57,414 nt of DNA, from assembly GCA_958430865.1 (NCBI GenBank), contig CAUDNR010004160.1, forward strand, positions 1-57,414. Reading direction: 5' to 3'. This document shows positions 1-12,989 of the stretch, in pieces. Position 1 is the stretch's first letter, and each line of letters starts with the position of its first letter. The translations under genes and the position numbers were made by a program. The notes beneath the pieces were generated by a model. The model saw only the letters and a list, made by a program, of their open reading frames with translations, did no database searches and had not been told where the DNA came from. Source of the stretch: Entrophospora sp. SA101. Lineage: Eukaryota > Glomeromycota > Glomeromycetes > Entrophosporales > Entrophosporaceae.

Positions 1-420
1 GTTTTTTAAAATCCAATGTGTGGATCACATAATATTTCAAAAATTTTGACTTTTGAGTATAGATGATCCGCACTGTAATTAAACAGATCGGCCAGAATTC
101 TAGGAGGTCAATTTCAAAATTTTATAAACTTTAACTCGACATGACTCCTGTTCCACTCAACTTATTTAAAAAATTCTAACATAGTTCAATAGCTTTTAAC
201 TAGAATAATTGATTTATGTTGTTTTTTTTTTCAAAAGTTACATGAAAATTTAACTAAAGTCAATTTTAAGAAGGCCAATTATTTTGGATGTATTACTGTG
301 ACACGCACTGTAGTATTAACTATATAGTTAAAGTGTTGAATTCTTACTAATTTATTTTCTTTCAAGATAATGATAAATAATAGGCCTTGTAGATTTACTT
401 ATTAATTGAAACCTTTTAAA
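1..420. other. Intergenic, upstream of SAP18
   Basis: AT-rich sequence with no reading frame, RNA gene or clear repeat that I can support. It presumably holds the SAP18 promoter and 5' UTR. Confidence 0.5.
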
Positions 421-1320
421 ATGACCGAACAAAATACTTCCATAAGTGGGAAAAATAAACTAATCATTGATCGTGAAAAGGTAATTTTTTATCAATCAAT
501 TGGTTATATTGTAATTTTAAATTATTTCTTTATTTCATAGATTGCACCATTTTTATTAAGAGTATTTTGCAGACCAAGTTATCATCACAGATAAAACTTT
601 TGTTTTTATTGTTCTGGAAAGTTTGCTTTGTAGCGAATTACTAAATCTTTTTCAATAGACTTGATGATTACACACCTGAACATCTGCCTATAGATGATGA
701 ATTACAGATATATACATGGTATATATATTATACATATTATGTGTATATGTGTATGTGTGTGTTTATAATCATTGTAAGATAATAATAAGTAACAATTTTA
801 TTTTTGTTAATAATAATATTATAAAAATAGGAAGGATGCAACTTTGAAAGAGATAGCTAATCTTATAAAAAAAGTAAATCAAGATGCAAGCCGACCAAAT
901 GCACGCCTATCATTTAAATTAGCATATATAGACAATCTGCGTGGCAGATATGTTTTTAAAGAACTTGGAGTTTTACATAATTCAACTTCAAGTACTGACG
1001 ATGGCAAAAACCTTGACGATGCAAGGTTTGTTATTGGTGATCTTTTGGATGTAACAGTGCTTTATGAGGCTCTATCTGATAGTGTCATAGAAAGACGTGA
1101 AAGTTTAAGGGATAGAGATAGAGATCATGATAATAGATATCGTGGAGGTGGTAGTGGTAGAAATTTCCGTACACGAGTTGATAATAATAGAGATTATCGT
1201 GATAGGGCGAGAAATCGTGACTCTGAAAGAGATCGTGATCGTGATAGAAACGGATCAAAAAGAATTGATAGAAGAGATGATAGAAGAGATGGAGGAAGGA
1301 GTTTTAGAGATAGAAGATAA
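421..1320 (+). CDS. SAP18: SAP18 family protein (Sin3-associated polypeptide p18)
   Basis: Proposed exons are 421-480, 541-590, 659-718 and 831-1320, giving 219 residues. The ubiquitin-like SAP18 fold is recognisable from IDREK near the N-terminus, through LLRVF, to DDELQIYTW and WKDATLKE, then FVIGDLLDV. In other eukaryotes SAP18 joins the Sin3 histone deacetylase and the ASAP/PSAP complexes that sit on spliced mRNA. The C-terminal third is an RD/RS-rich tail (about residues 140-219) typical of RNA-processing factors. Introns 1 and 3 are GT-AG. The second (591-658) starts AT and ends AG, but it is the only placement that keeps the conserved HHR-LDD-YTP reading frame. The FRAY kinase gene converges from the other side. 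Family assignment is confident; the second junction is not. Confidence 0.88.
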
Positions 1321-1792
1321 AGACATTAAAAAATTAATTAATGAATGAATTAAAAGGTAAATTATTATTTGTTGCTAGTTTATTATTATTATTTTTTGTT
1401 TTTTTTTTATAATCAATAAATTAATGTTTGATCAACTAAACGTTCCTAAAAAAAGCAAGAGGTGTGGTTTTTGTTTTTAAATCAATGTTTCCTATTCTTA
1501 TTACTATTACTACTACTATTATTATTATTACTATTATTACATATTTAAAAAATCTATTTTTATATTTACGAAAATACAATTAATAATGTCCTTATTCTCA
1601 TTATTTTGTTAAATTAATTCATAAAGTTTGGGAAATAATTCTTGATACAACAATGACAGCAGAAAGCTGTATTAAATTAAATATGCTGGTTATTTTTTTA
1701 ATATTTCTCCCCATAAAAAAATTACATTTTACATTTATAATTATTATGTTACTATTATTATTATAATTAACAGAGATCCGAGAAGTTCTCAA

Positions 1793-4700
1793 TCATAGTG
1801 TTTTTCTTAAATTTGCAATTTCTTTTCTTAAGCCCTCATTTTCTTTTTTTAAATCCTCATTTTCCTTTTTTAAATCTTCATTTTCACAAAAAATAGCTTG
1901 GTATTGGTGATCAAATGAATTCTTTAATCAAATTAACAAAACAAAATTTCATCAGATTTTTTCTCATAAAATAAAGCATAAAAATCATTATACATATAAA
2001 TATAAATATATATAAATTTTTATTTAAAATACCAAATATGCTGACATCTCCTTTGGTTTGATATTTCCCGTTATATGTGGTAACTGTTCTGACTTATTAA
2101 TGTTGTTAACTTGATTTGCTTTTGTCTGTAAAGGTTTTATACTAGGCGGCTCTAAATCATTTCCATGTAATCCCATCATTTCAATTAATAGATTTCGTTG
2201 CATATCATTTTGTTGAAGTAAAAACGATATTTGTGAAATCAATTGGGTTGGATTCAATTGTTGACCTTGTAGGATAGATGCGAGTGGCAAGGCACTAGGC
2301 GAATTGCTTAAAAAAGTGGATTGTGGTGAATTTGGTGCATTAAATGAACATAAATTTCCTAAGGTATATATATATACACGCATACATACATACAAGCAAT
2401 AAAAATTGTGAGATTATTAATAATAAAGTAGGAAAAAAGCAAAATTGTTTTTTAAATCTCAAATAAATAATTAGATAAACTTTATAACATATGTAATATA
2501 TATATATATATGTATGTATATATATTAATATATTAAAAGCAGCGATAAATAAATAATAAAATAATCAAACAATAATTTAAAAAATAACATCAAATCTTTT
2601 TATTTACCCGATGGAGGTGTTGATCCGTCCATCAACTTGGTGCCATCAGAGGTGCTAGATACTTCAAATCTACCTTTTTTGGTACCCGTTTTTTCTGTCT
2701 TTTCGATATTAGATGATTCAATAATAGTGATAGTGTCGGATTGGAATCGACTATTTTTAATTTGAGAAACCTCCTTAACTGAAGATGATGAATCGCTTTT
2801 CAAGGATGAATCTCGAGAAAGCGATGTAGGCGATTGGGTAAAACTTTCATTTGAAGATGAAGTACTAACGGTAAGTGGAATAACTATGGGTTGAGGGTTT
2901 GTCTGTTGTATTTCAAACCGACTTTTCTTATAACTTTCTATTATAAATGATTTTTCAAAAATATTTTCATAAAATCCATTTAGAAATTCATTTAAAAATC
3001 ATTCAAACTAAATAATTTACATGATGCAAAGCAAATACCATTTATGTGTCACCTGATAAACTCTCATTGGAATGTTCTCGTGCCAAAGGTATCCTTTCAC
3101 CATTATTATTATTATCCAATTCATTTATCGGAATTGATTTTTCTTTTGATGAATTAGATTCAATAACACTGAATCTTCCTTTTTTAATCCCCTCTGATTG
3201 TGGCTGTGGTGACTGGATTGGTTCGGAATTTATTGATACAGGACTTTGTGGTCTTACATACGGGGATGGTTGTGTTGTAGTTGGTGTATTTGTAGGATTA
3301 GTGGAATGATCTGACGCAGTTGGGTTGGTTTCAACATAAAATCTGGATTTTTTTGGCGGAGCATTGATCAGTGAAGTTTCTTCAGCTTCTATCATAAATC
3401 TTACAATTTTTTTATTATGATTTTCTTCTAACTCATTAAGCAAATCTTCACTATCAACAGTAAAATCCCATGTGACTCCTTTATTAAAAGTTATAGGTTT
3501 TTGTTGTACTACTATAATATATATATTTTAAACATAAATCATATAATAAACGTTAATATACTGTATGTTCATAAAAAACATTTCAAGGAATTTTGCATAC
3601 AATTTTTAATTAAGAAACTATACTTTTGTGGGGTCGATCTTCTAATGGTGGTATATTATGTAACAATTTATTATATAAATATTCTTTTCTTTTGGCTTGC
3701 CTGAAAAACTGATGACTCAACAGTTTATCCGCGCTGGGTCTAATCAATAATTATAATTTAATAAATATGATAATAGTACATTTTATAATATATATAATAT
3801 TCAAATACCTTTTTGTTGGATCCTTTACCAAACATGAATCTATCATTTCTTTAAATCCTTTTGAATATTTATGTTTGGTTTCATCTCTTGCAAGAGTAGG
3901 AGGATCACTTGATAGCGTCATCATGATAACCTAATAGTAATAATTAAAGCCATTTAAATATAATTTCTAATAATAAAAATATATTTTTATTCCTTGATTC
4001 ATAATTAAATTACTTTGAGTGGTGGATATTTTGCAAAAGGTGCATGTCCTGTTGCTAATTCAAGAGCTGTTATTCCAAAAGACCAAATATCAGCCTTATA
4101 ATCATATCCTTCATGCTCCATAATTTCAGGTGCCATCCAGCATGGCTAAATTAATTATAATTTTAATACACATGTGAGCGAGATTAAATAATAAATTATA
4201 ATGTTCCTAATATTACCGTCCCAACAAAAGTTTTTCGAAGTTCTTTTCTATCACCACCTTCAGTAAGACAAGATGCCACACCAAAATCAGCAAGTAACAC
4301 TGATCCGTCTCCATCCATTAAAAGATTGCCAGCTTTTACATCCCTAATTAATTAAAACAATAATAATATTAATAACATTAAAGTTAATAAAATTACTATG
4401 ATAATATGACATGCCTGTGAATATGTCCATGTTTATGTAGATAATCTAATCCTTGAAGTGCTTGTTTCAAAATCGTAGCTATAATTGTCTCTTCAAATCC
4501 ATCAGGATATAAAGTCTTCATGATATCCAAACAGGAACCTGATTAATTATAATGAAAGACTTTTAACATACCATATTATGTTGAATATTTTGTTGAAATC
4601 CGATTAGAAAAATGAGTTCTTTATGCATACCAGCTGACATGTATGGTGTTACAATATATAATTTTGACTGATTTACAAAAGAGCAATAAACTTTTAACAC

Positions 4701-5209
4701 GTTTGTATGTTTTGACAAGGACATTAATTGTGTTTCTTTCTACAATTGTTATCATGTATACACAAATCAAAAATGATAATTATAATTATAATCATGATTT
4801 TAGCAAATATAAGTAATCACAAACAAGATCTAACTATCAAATTCAATTTTTACGCACTCTAACTTCGTCAATTTGATTTCTTTCAAAAAAATCCAAATCA
4901 ATGGTTTTGACTGCCACTTTCTTGTTAAGTGGTTTATATAAAGCTCCATACACAACAGCAGACGCGCCATACCCTATAGAATATATGTTAAAATCACAAA
5001 TTCATTATTAAACAATAATCTAAGCTTGATTTACTAATCCTAAATATATATAATAAACTTTCAAAATTATTGTATAAAAATTAATTCTTTTTTAAATACT
5101 ACATACCTATAGGCCTATTTGTGTGAATTTCATAGTCTTCAAGAGAGTTTGAGAAAACAGGCTCATCAATGCTTGCGCTCTTCTTCATAGCGGTGGTTTG
5201 TCTGTCCAT
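1793..5209 (-). CDS. STE20-family protein kinase, FRAY/OSR1 type
   Basis: Twelve exons join in frame: 5107-5209, 4858-4973, 4631-4739, 4415-4538, 4217-4343, 4014-4145, 3809-3930, 3624-3739, 3053-3508, 2608-2937, 2033-2358 and 1793-1921, giving 729 residues. The kinase domain covers about residues 26-290, with catalytic K57 (VAVKTI), HRDVKAGN at 150-157, DFG at 170-172, an activation-loop threonine T189 (RKTFVGTPCWMAPE) and the APE motif. This resembles animal SPAK/OSR1/Fray. Intron 4 has a GC donor. The tail is low in complexity but repeats K-K-x-R-F-x-[V/I] (RF at 353, 372, 428, 475 and 558, plus a degenerate RFQS at 532). It ends in a short ENEDLKK-repeat coiled coil (about residues 692-729). 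I see no CCT (OSR1_C) domain. The start is the first ATG in frame with the domain. Confidence 0.9.
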
Positions 5210-6015
5210 TGTTATGGGAAAAAATAAAAAATTATAAAGAGAAAATTTTATGGTGACAGCAGACAGACAGGCTTTTTTAAAAAAATTTTTGAATAATATA
5301 AGTAACACAAACTGTGTTCTTTTGTTACGCACGTGAATTGTTTGTGCAAAATAACTGAATTAAAAAAAAATTATGAATCAAGAAATGTTTATTTTATTTG
5401 TGTAAACGCGCGTCCCTCATCTGACTTTTTAAAAATAAAACAATAACAATAATAATATGAATTAATGTTCAAAAAGTTGATTGATTGATAAAAGATACAA
5501 GTTTTTTTCGTTGCATTCAACGATACACAAATCTTGCAAATGGAATTTATCATTTAGAATTAAAAAATCAAACGTTTTAAGTCAAATTAAAATCCACAAT
5601 AATACACATGCATTATTGGGATGACCATAACTTGCTTCGTTATTCATTATTTGAATTGTGTACAAAACCAATTTTTAATTGGTTCCTCAAATATTTCCAG
5701 GTCCCCTTGTCTTTCATTCTGGATATTCCCCGATCCATGGTACAACAAGTTGGTCGAGCTTATTTATACTATCACACTTGTACATATTAATATTATTAAT
5801 CCAAGTATGGAAATTCTTTGCTTAGCACAAGAGTTATTATTATTGGTTTACATAGCGATAAAATCGTTAATGCTTACTCGCATTTCAGCATATAATTTGA
5901 TTCTATATTTATTTATCCTATTTATAACTAAGATGCATATCTATGCAAACAATGATAATTATAATAAATTAATTATTTTGATTGTTGGGGGAATCATCAA
6001 TAATTAATATAACAT
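5210..6015. other. Intergenic, upstream of FRAY-type kinase
   Basis: AT-rich sequence. Several short open frames on the + strand (5608-6007) have no recognisable content and overlap one another. I see no supported gene. Confidence 0.5.
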
Positions 6016-6577
<562 letters not shown>

Positions 6578-7277
6578 GAGGGGAATAAAAAAAATGTAAA
6601 TAAATAAAATTTTATGCACATGTTATACAATCATTAATATTGACTGACACTTTAGATCAAAGCGCGTAAAATTCTATATAAGTTTACCTTTTGCGCTATT
6701 ATCAAGTGTATTTAATTTAGTTTTACTAGAGTTATTCGTGTTGTTGTTTAAATTTTATGATCATAAGGGTATTTTGAATTAGAGCAACAATTTTGTCATT
6801 GACAATTTTATTTTTTCATCAAGTAAAATTTAAGTTTTAAATAACAACAGTAATAGCAACAAGATAAATCCGATGAAATGTTTGTATCAATCACGTGAAA
6901 ACACGACATCTAAAGATTCTTAAAATTTAGTTTATTTTTATATATATTATTTAAAGAATGCACCTTTTTGATAAGAATGATTTTTTTGTAATGTTGTAAA
7001 ATCTATAAAAAGTTTGATTTTCTCTATCTTTAATTACAACATATATATATAATATAGTACATTATATAATGTTTGTCTATCAAAAAGTCTTCTCGCAAAA
7101 TATTATCTCAAAAGTAAATGAATGAGTGAATGAATAGCAAAGAGTATTTATTTTACATTAATAATCCAAGTAAAATGCTTTAAATATTACTAGAATTAGA
7201 AGGTAAAAAATTTTTAAAAACAAAAAAAAAGTTGCTGCAAATAAATTTAATTGTTGTTGTTATGGTTGTTTTAGATT
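6578..7277. other. Intergenic, no supported feature
   Basis: AT-rich spacer with short AT microsatellite patches (for example around 7040). I see no coding or RNA feature. Confidence 0.5.
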
Positions 7278-8020
7278 CTAATCATCTTTTTCACCAAAAG
7301 TTTTAGAAGCTTTAACAGCTTTCTTAAAAGAAGCTTTATCTGTTTGAGGTTGTTGTGATTCATTCATTGCACCGAATGGACTTGTTGTTTTAAACGGCCT
7401 TTTTAAATCACCTTCAGCGGGTTTCCCAAGAACATGAATTTTGAAAAGCTGATTTTGATAAATATTCTTTATTGGTAGAATTGATTGAATGAATAACGGA
7501 TGTGTGAAATTCCAATAAAAATGCAAAAATATCATTATCACAACTCCAATTAATGTTTGTTTAACTAATTCTTTAAGCTTGCTAAGATCATATTCCATAA
7601 ATGTCGTTTCAATTGGTTTACCAGGCTCGTTTGTAAAAGGTTTTGGAGGTTCAACATATCGAAGCACAGTTGTTTCTGTATTATAAGTGTTATATTAATA
7701 ATTATCTAATTTATATTCGTTGTATTAGAAAATAATTTCATAATCATTAATACATTACCATTTTTTGAATTTATCTTGATCGATAAAAAGTAACAAACGG
7801 AGAGAATAATTGTTTGAGCCGCCATATAACCTAGACGAACATATGTTACTACTTCAGGGTCTTCAAGATCTAGTTTCCTAGACAATTGGAAAATGAGAAG
7901 AACAATAACCATATTTGTCACCTATCAAATAATATGAATATTATGATTTGTTTATTTTTCATTCAATGAAGAGAGAAAAATCCTTAAATCAACGATTTTA
8001 CCACTTACCTGAGAATTCAT
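7278..8020 (-). CDS. PHO88: PHO88 / SND3 family ER membrane protein
   Basis: Three exons (8009-8020, 7759-7921, 7278-7675) give 190 residues, the usual length of the family. The Pho88 pattern is clear: PEVVTYVRLGYMAAQ, then TTVLRYVEPPKP, MEYDLSKLKELV, HFYWNFTHPLFIQSILP, and IHVLGKPAEGDLKRPF. Yeast Pho88 is Snd3, an ER membrane component of the SRP-independent targeting route for membrane proteins with central or C-terminal anchors. Two or three hydrophobic segments are visible (about residues 7-16, 33-48 and 98-112). The C-terminus is lysine-rich and hydrophilic. The first coding exon holds only four codons (MNSQ) and ends in a consensus GTAAGT donor. It shares its orientation with the CK1-like gene upstream. 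Confidence 0.92.
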
Positions 8021-8401
8021 TTTGAAAATTATTATTATATTCAAAAAATATAAAAAAAAGAATAAAATAGAAAACTTTTCATATATTAATAATACAGGCA
8101 GGTCATTGTGACTTAATAAAAATTTATCATCAAGCCAATCAAATTTAATTCAAAATTTCAAAATTATTTATTGTACAAAAAAAGTTTTTAATTTATCTAC
8201 AATTTCCTACCTAGGAAAGAACGACAATAAAAAATAAAATAAAATATATATATATAAGCAAAAGATGTAAAAAAAAATTACGAGGTATTTTTCGATTTTT
8301 CAAATCATAAAAGATGAAATAAATATATAAATATGTGCGTATTATTAAAAAAACAATATATTTATAATATAAATTACTAAAATTTATATATCCTAAATTA
8401 A
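8021..8401. other. Spacer between PHO88 and the CK1-like gene
   Basis: AT-rich, with poly-A/T runs and a short (AT)n stretch at 8243-8255. The first base of the 4.5-kb duplicated block is 8254. No gene is visible. Confidence 0.5.
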
Positions 8402-11400
8402 TTAACTTTTTCTGATATTGCTAGTGCTGGAACGTTTTCTATGATTGTTGTCATCTCTTCCAAAAGAAAAGTGAGAATCTTGAGATGGGTGTCTAGAATT
8501 ACGATTAGAATAACATTTATCTTCCACAAATTCTCTAGGTAGACAACGCGAGTTGATGAATTGTTGTTTTCTAGTATCTATTAGCGGAACTTGTTGAAGA
8601 TCGTGCATATGATTTGTTGTTCTTTTGATAGTGGCAGATAATGGAGGTGTTATATTATTACTATGCACAGCATCACGTAAATTTGGAACGCTTCTTTTAG
8701 AAAGTCTTGTCCCATTTGAATTATTACCAAAATTTGGAATGCTCTCTTTTGATCTAAATGGATCATTATTGTTAACGTTGTTATATCCAGAACCATAATG
8801 AGGTGATACTAGTGCAGAATATGCTGAGTTAGGGATTGTACTCGACTTAGGTGACATAGAGGCAGATAATGGTGATTGTTGTCTAGATTGTGAGTCATAT
8901 AAATCATAACTTTTTCTGAATGCCATAGCATTAGAGCGTTTGACATCTATTGGATCCGGTTTGCGTTTTAATTGTCCAGAATTACGTTGATTTCTTTGTC
9001 TGGCATTGAATTGTCCATTATTATTGTTGTTATGATGATGATAATTGTGGCTTTCAATATCAGTTGGAACCACAGTCTCATTATTCATATGATTAATCCA
9101 GTGATCAGAACTTTGTAATTCACCATCAAATCCTTGAAATTCATGCTCTGCATTATGATTCATACGACCTTTTCCTTTTCCTTCAGTCTTTGGTGTAGAA
9201 TTTAACTCTTGACTATCTGTAGTGGTGTCTTGGTCCCATGTAAGACCTTGTCTCCATGCATTTAGAATATCTGCCATATCTTGTTCCCACTTTTGTTTAT
9301 TATAATCTTTCACATCAAAAACCGTTGTTTTAATTTGATTATCATCGTGTATACTAGAATGATCATGATCATGACCATGATTATTTTCGGGCTCAATGAC
9401 GTTATTTGCACGGATCGGTTCTTTGCAAGGTAAAGAATATTCTTTTTTTGATGACGATGACGATGACGATGGTGATTTATTGTTGTTGTTGTTGTTGTTG
9501 TTGTTATTATTGTTGTTGTTATTATTGTTGTTGTTGTTATTATTGTTAACTAAATTATCGTTAAAATGAGCTCCGCCAGCAGGCGCCAGAGATTTATAAT
9601 TTGATTTATTATTCTTATTATCATTATCATCTTTACCGCCATTCCATGATCGACCTTCTTTCCATGCATTTTCAAAATTAGCAACTTGTTGGTTCCATAT
9701 ATCAACAGGATTTTTTGGAGTAAACCAACCTTTCGTATATTTTTTACTTTGATGATTTTTATGAAGGTAATAATTTCTAGAATTACGATTATTATAGTTG
9801 TTAGGCTGGATATTATTGTCAACATGTTCTGGATCTTTGTATGGCAAAGAATATGTTCTTGGGCGTGATGGTGATAAGTCATTTCTGGATGGAACAGTGA
9901 ATGAGTTTGAACGTTCCCTTGCACCAGAAATGTGGTCATAGTTTTGTTGATATCGAGGGGAAAAACCTCCACCAAGAGTAAATGTTGATTGTTTTCCATT
10001 AAACCATTCAATTTCTTGTGCCACTAACTCAGCTTCAGGGCCGGTTCCTGTAGTTCCACTAAGTATATAAATAAATTCATTAAGTATATTATTACATTAA
10101 TAAATTAATTAATAAAAAGGAATAGATACACACACCAACATGCTCCTCAAGTAATCATAATTCGGTTTTTCGTCGTATCTTAGCTTCCTACAGTGCTCGA
10201 GATACTTTAGAAATCCTGTAGGACATCCTTTACACAATCTGACAAGGGATGTGTCTTTTTTGATTTTTAACATTTTTGCCCACCCTTCTTGAGAGCTAAG
10301 GGCTCTAATCCCCGACCAAGGGAGAGAGCCATTTAACATCTCAAGGAAAACATAGCCCAATGATTCCATGTCGTCACGTCTAGTATGACCTATTAAAAAA
10401 AAATTTTTTTAACACAGAACGTAATTACAGTATTAAATTTTTTTGTTATTGTTAATATTAATAAATACAAGTATTAATATTATTGATTGCTGCGGTGTTA
10501 AGAAAAGCGCTTAATATTATTTAATTAGCTTACAATATCCTTTGTGAACATTAATACTGGCATAACGAGCGGTGCCGGTCTTGCTTTTTAGCATTTTTTT
10601 ATTTTTTGGTATATGCTTTCCTGTTTTTTGATCGATATAGTATGCAGCCAGTCCAAAATCAACAAGAAAAGTCTTGTATTTTCTTCCAACCAGCATTTGG
10701 ATTTTTTTGGATCTGGGGCTATCATTAACTAAATCAAATATATTTGGTTCTGCTAGCTGATCTAAAGGTATCGGAAAATTGTTTTCGAGTAGGAAATTGT
10801 CTGGCTTTATATCACGATAAATGATTCCTTTACTATGGACATATTCCATAATTTTTACCTATATATATAAATCATTTGATTTATATATATATACAAATAT
10901 AAAAATAATTAATAATTAAATTTAGGTAATATTATATGAATCCGTATAATAATAAATTTATATATCTATGTATACTATTTTATATCTTATACACACCATT
11001 TGAATTGAAACATTGCTTACGAAATCTACAGGCAAAGTACAGAATGCTTTTGACAACATACGTAAACTTGGGCCTAACATGTCCATAACAATGCAATTCC
11101 AACCCAATTTCTCACCATACCAATAAACTTTAGGAATATGATCTTTTTAATAAACGCATAATAATCAATTAGCATAATATGAAAAGGTAATTTGAATATT
11201 CGAAGTTATTAAAAAAAATTTACCATGTCCTTCTAATGATTTTAAGAACTTGTATTCATCTGGTAGTTGAGGACTGTAAACAATTGTTTCTTCTCTTTTA
11301 AGAGCATATAATTCTTTTGTTATAATGTGTTTAGCTATTAACAGGAGGAGAAATCATTTTTAAGCACATAATTAAAGAATTGCATATGACAATAGTAAAT

Positions 11401-12795
11401 GAATAAATAAATAATATACCTCGAAAGACCTGGCCAAAGGCACCCTCACCGATTTTGTCTTCAACTAACCAATATCCACCAACTACTATGTCGTTAGTCA
11501 TCTTCAGTAGTAACTTGGTAATTTACTGAAAGTAACTAAATGGCGGATAAAGGTTGTTCAAATTAAAAACCTTCGAGAGCTCTTGGTAACAAAGTCTAAC
11601 GAGCTCTTTTAATTATTAGTTGATAGTAACAATTCTAAAATATTTTAAAATAATATTTAATTATGACGAGTAATAATTGTAAAATGTGTGGATTAACAAA
11701 ATTTATTTTTTTATGAGAAAAAAAAAAAGTAAAAAGCTTGAGAAAATTAATGACTTTACGTAAGAAAAGAAACTAACGCTATAAACTTTTAGTTTTTTTG
11801 CTTTAAAAAGGCAATTTTTTTCAAATTTAGGTATTACAAAAATGACTAAAGTGTTATTAGCATACACAAAACTTTTCTCTATTTGGACATAAATTTTTGG
11901 GTTTTCAATAAAAAGGAAAATGTAGAGTGTTATGACATAATTATAATTATAGTGTAGTATATTTTGAGCAAAACCTAAAGGCAAAAATAATTTTGAGCTT
12001 TAATGTTGAAATGATCGACGTTGTGGTAAAGTAATGGTAGGACCTCGGATAATTATTAAACTGGGTATGCAAGACCACGTAAAAAAAGTTCAGTCAGGAT
12101 TATTACCAAATTTGGGGATCGACCTTTGTTGAAAATCCTATTTTCATAATCTACTAAACAATGATCTACGTATTAATTTGTTCAAAAAGTATAATATAGG
12201 CTTTTTACATAAACTTCAGTCAGGGAATATTCTAAATATGGAAATTCTAAATACTGGAATGATTGACTTTCTAGAATTTCATAGAATACGATAACAAAAT
12301 TTCTCTTTTTTTTAAAACACAGAATTAATTCACATAACAGCACTTGGACATCTTTGAAACATTTATTATTATCAATTATGAAAAGAAGATTGCTTCATTA
12401 ATTAGCATTATCGCGATCACCCAAAGCCACAAATTTTAACCATATATATACAGAAAACACATACCGAGGGGAAAAACATATTAATATAAAATAACATTAA
12501 ATTGTTTTGAAAGTTTTGTGTGCGCTTTGCTAAAATAATAATAATAAAAAAGATATCAATGGTTGATTTTAAGATAATTCTTTTCTTGATTGTGTCACCG
12601 ATTAAATTCGGGAGAGCGTATTTTAATTGGTGATAACAATTATTTTTGTTTTTGCGTGGATTAGAATGAATAGGGGATCAACGAATTGATTTTGTTATTA
12701 GCGAATAATTTTGGGTAAAGAAGATAAAAGTTTATTTAAATAAAATATTACTATTTTATTTATTTAGTTTTATTTAGTCGAAACTAATTAACTTG
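8254..12795. repeat. 4.54-kb duplicated block, copy 1
   Basis: This stretch recurs at 33472-38013 with a constant offset of 25218. Both copies read identically where I compared them, including the GTT/ATT trinucleotide tract (9479-9546) and homopolymers, and all reading frames in the two are the same. It carries the whole CK1-like gene plus about 1.3 kb upstream. The proximal end of the other copy touches a 10-N gap. Identity stops at ACTTGT, just before repeats that differ between the copies. Confidence 0.93.
8402..11501 (-). CDS. Casein kinase 1-like protein kinase with long Asn-rich tail (copy 1)
   Basis: Six exons (11420-11501, 11224-11334, 10997-11142, 10534-10858, 10134-10389, 8402-10058) give 858 residues. 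The kinase domain (about 9-300) has the glycine loop GEGAFG at 18-23, lysine K40 (YALKREE), YRDIKPDN with catalytic D129, and DFG with D180. It has the CK1-type [21 protein letters not shown] in place of an APE motif. The last exon encodes a tail of about 550 residues with poly-Asn (around 478-500), poly-Ser, and two related modules. Module 1 has YSLPYKDPE then [12 protein letters not shown]; module 2 has YSLPCKEP then [12 protein letters not shown]. The donor of exon 5 was chosen two bases downstream of the first GT because only that keeps frame into the tail. The substrate is unknown. An identical copy lies at 33620-36719 and a truncated one at 56651-57414. Confidence 0.9.
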
Positions 12796-12869
12796 TTAGA
12801 AAGTTACTTTACAAGTACATTGAATTCAAGCTCCTTATATACAATTCAATTAATTAGTAATTCTAATTT
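11502..12869. other. Upstream region of CK1-like gene
   Basis: AT-rich, no supported gene. A minus-strand open frame at 11703-11984 is of low complexity with no recognisable motif, so I do not call it. Near the start codon lies an inverted motif, GAGAGCTCTTGG...AACGAGCTC (about 11574-11607), of unknown meaning. Confidence 0.5.
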
Positions 12870-12989
12870 CCCAAAATTGAGATATTCTCCCAATATTGAG
12901 AAGTTATCCCAAAACTGAGACGATATCTCAAAATTGCGACGATATCCCAAAATTGAGAAGATATCTCAAAATTGCGAGGATATCCCAAG
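12870..12989. repeat. 19-bp minisatellite, six units
   Basis: Units of 19 bp follow CCCAAAATTGAGACGATAT with small changes (CTC for CCC, GCG for GAG), repeated six times and ending in a partial CCCAAG. It lies about 75 bp beyond the end of the duplicated block. The corresponding place next to copy 2 holds different sequence. Confidence 0.88.

Noticed and set aside
9550..10011. 153-codon minus-strand frame within the CK1-like tail
   Set aside because: Shadow of the real frame, which continues the conserved kinase and carries the repeated modules.
11703..11984. Minus-strand open frame upstream of the CK1-like gene (repeated at 36921-37202)
   Set aside because: Low-complexity Phe/Leu/Ile composition with no motif or splice context. 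It is present twice only because the block is duplicated.
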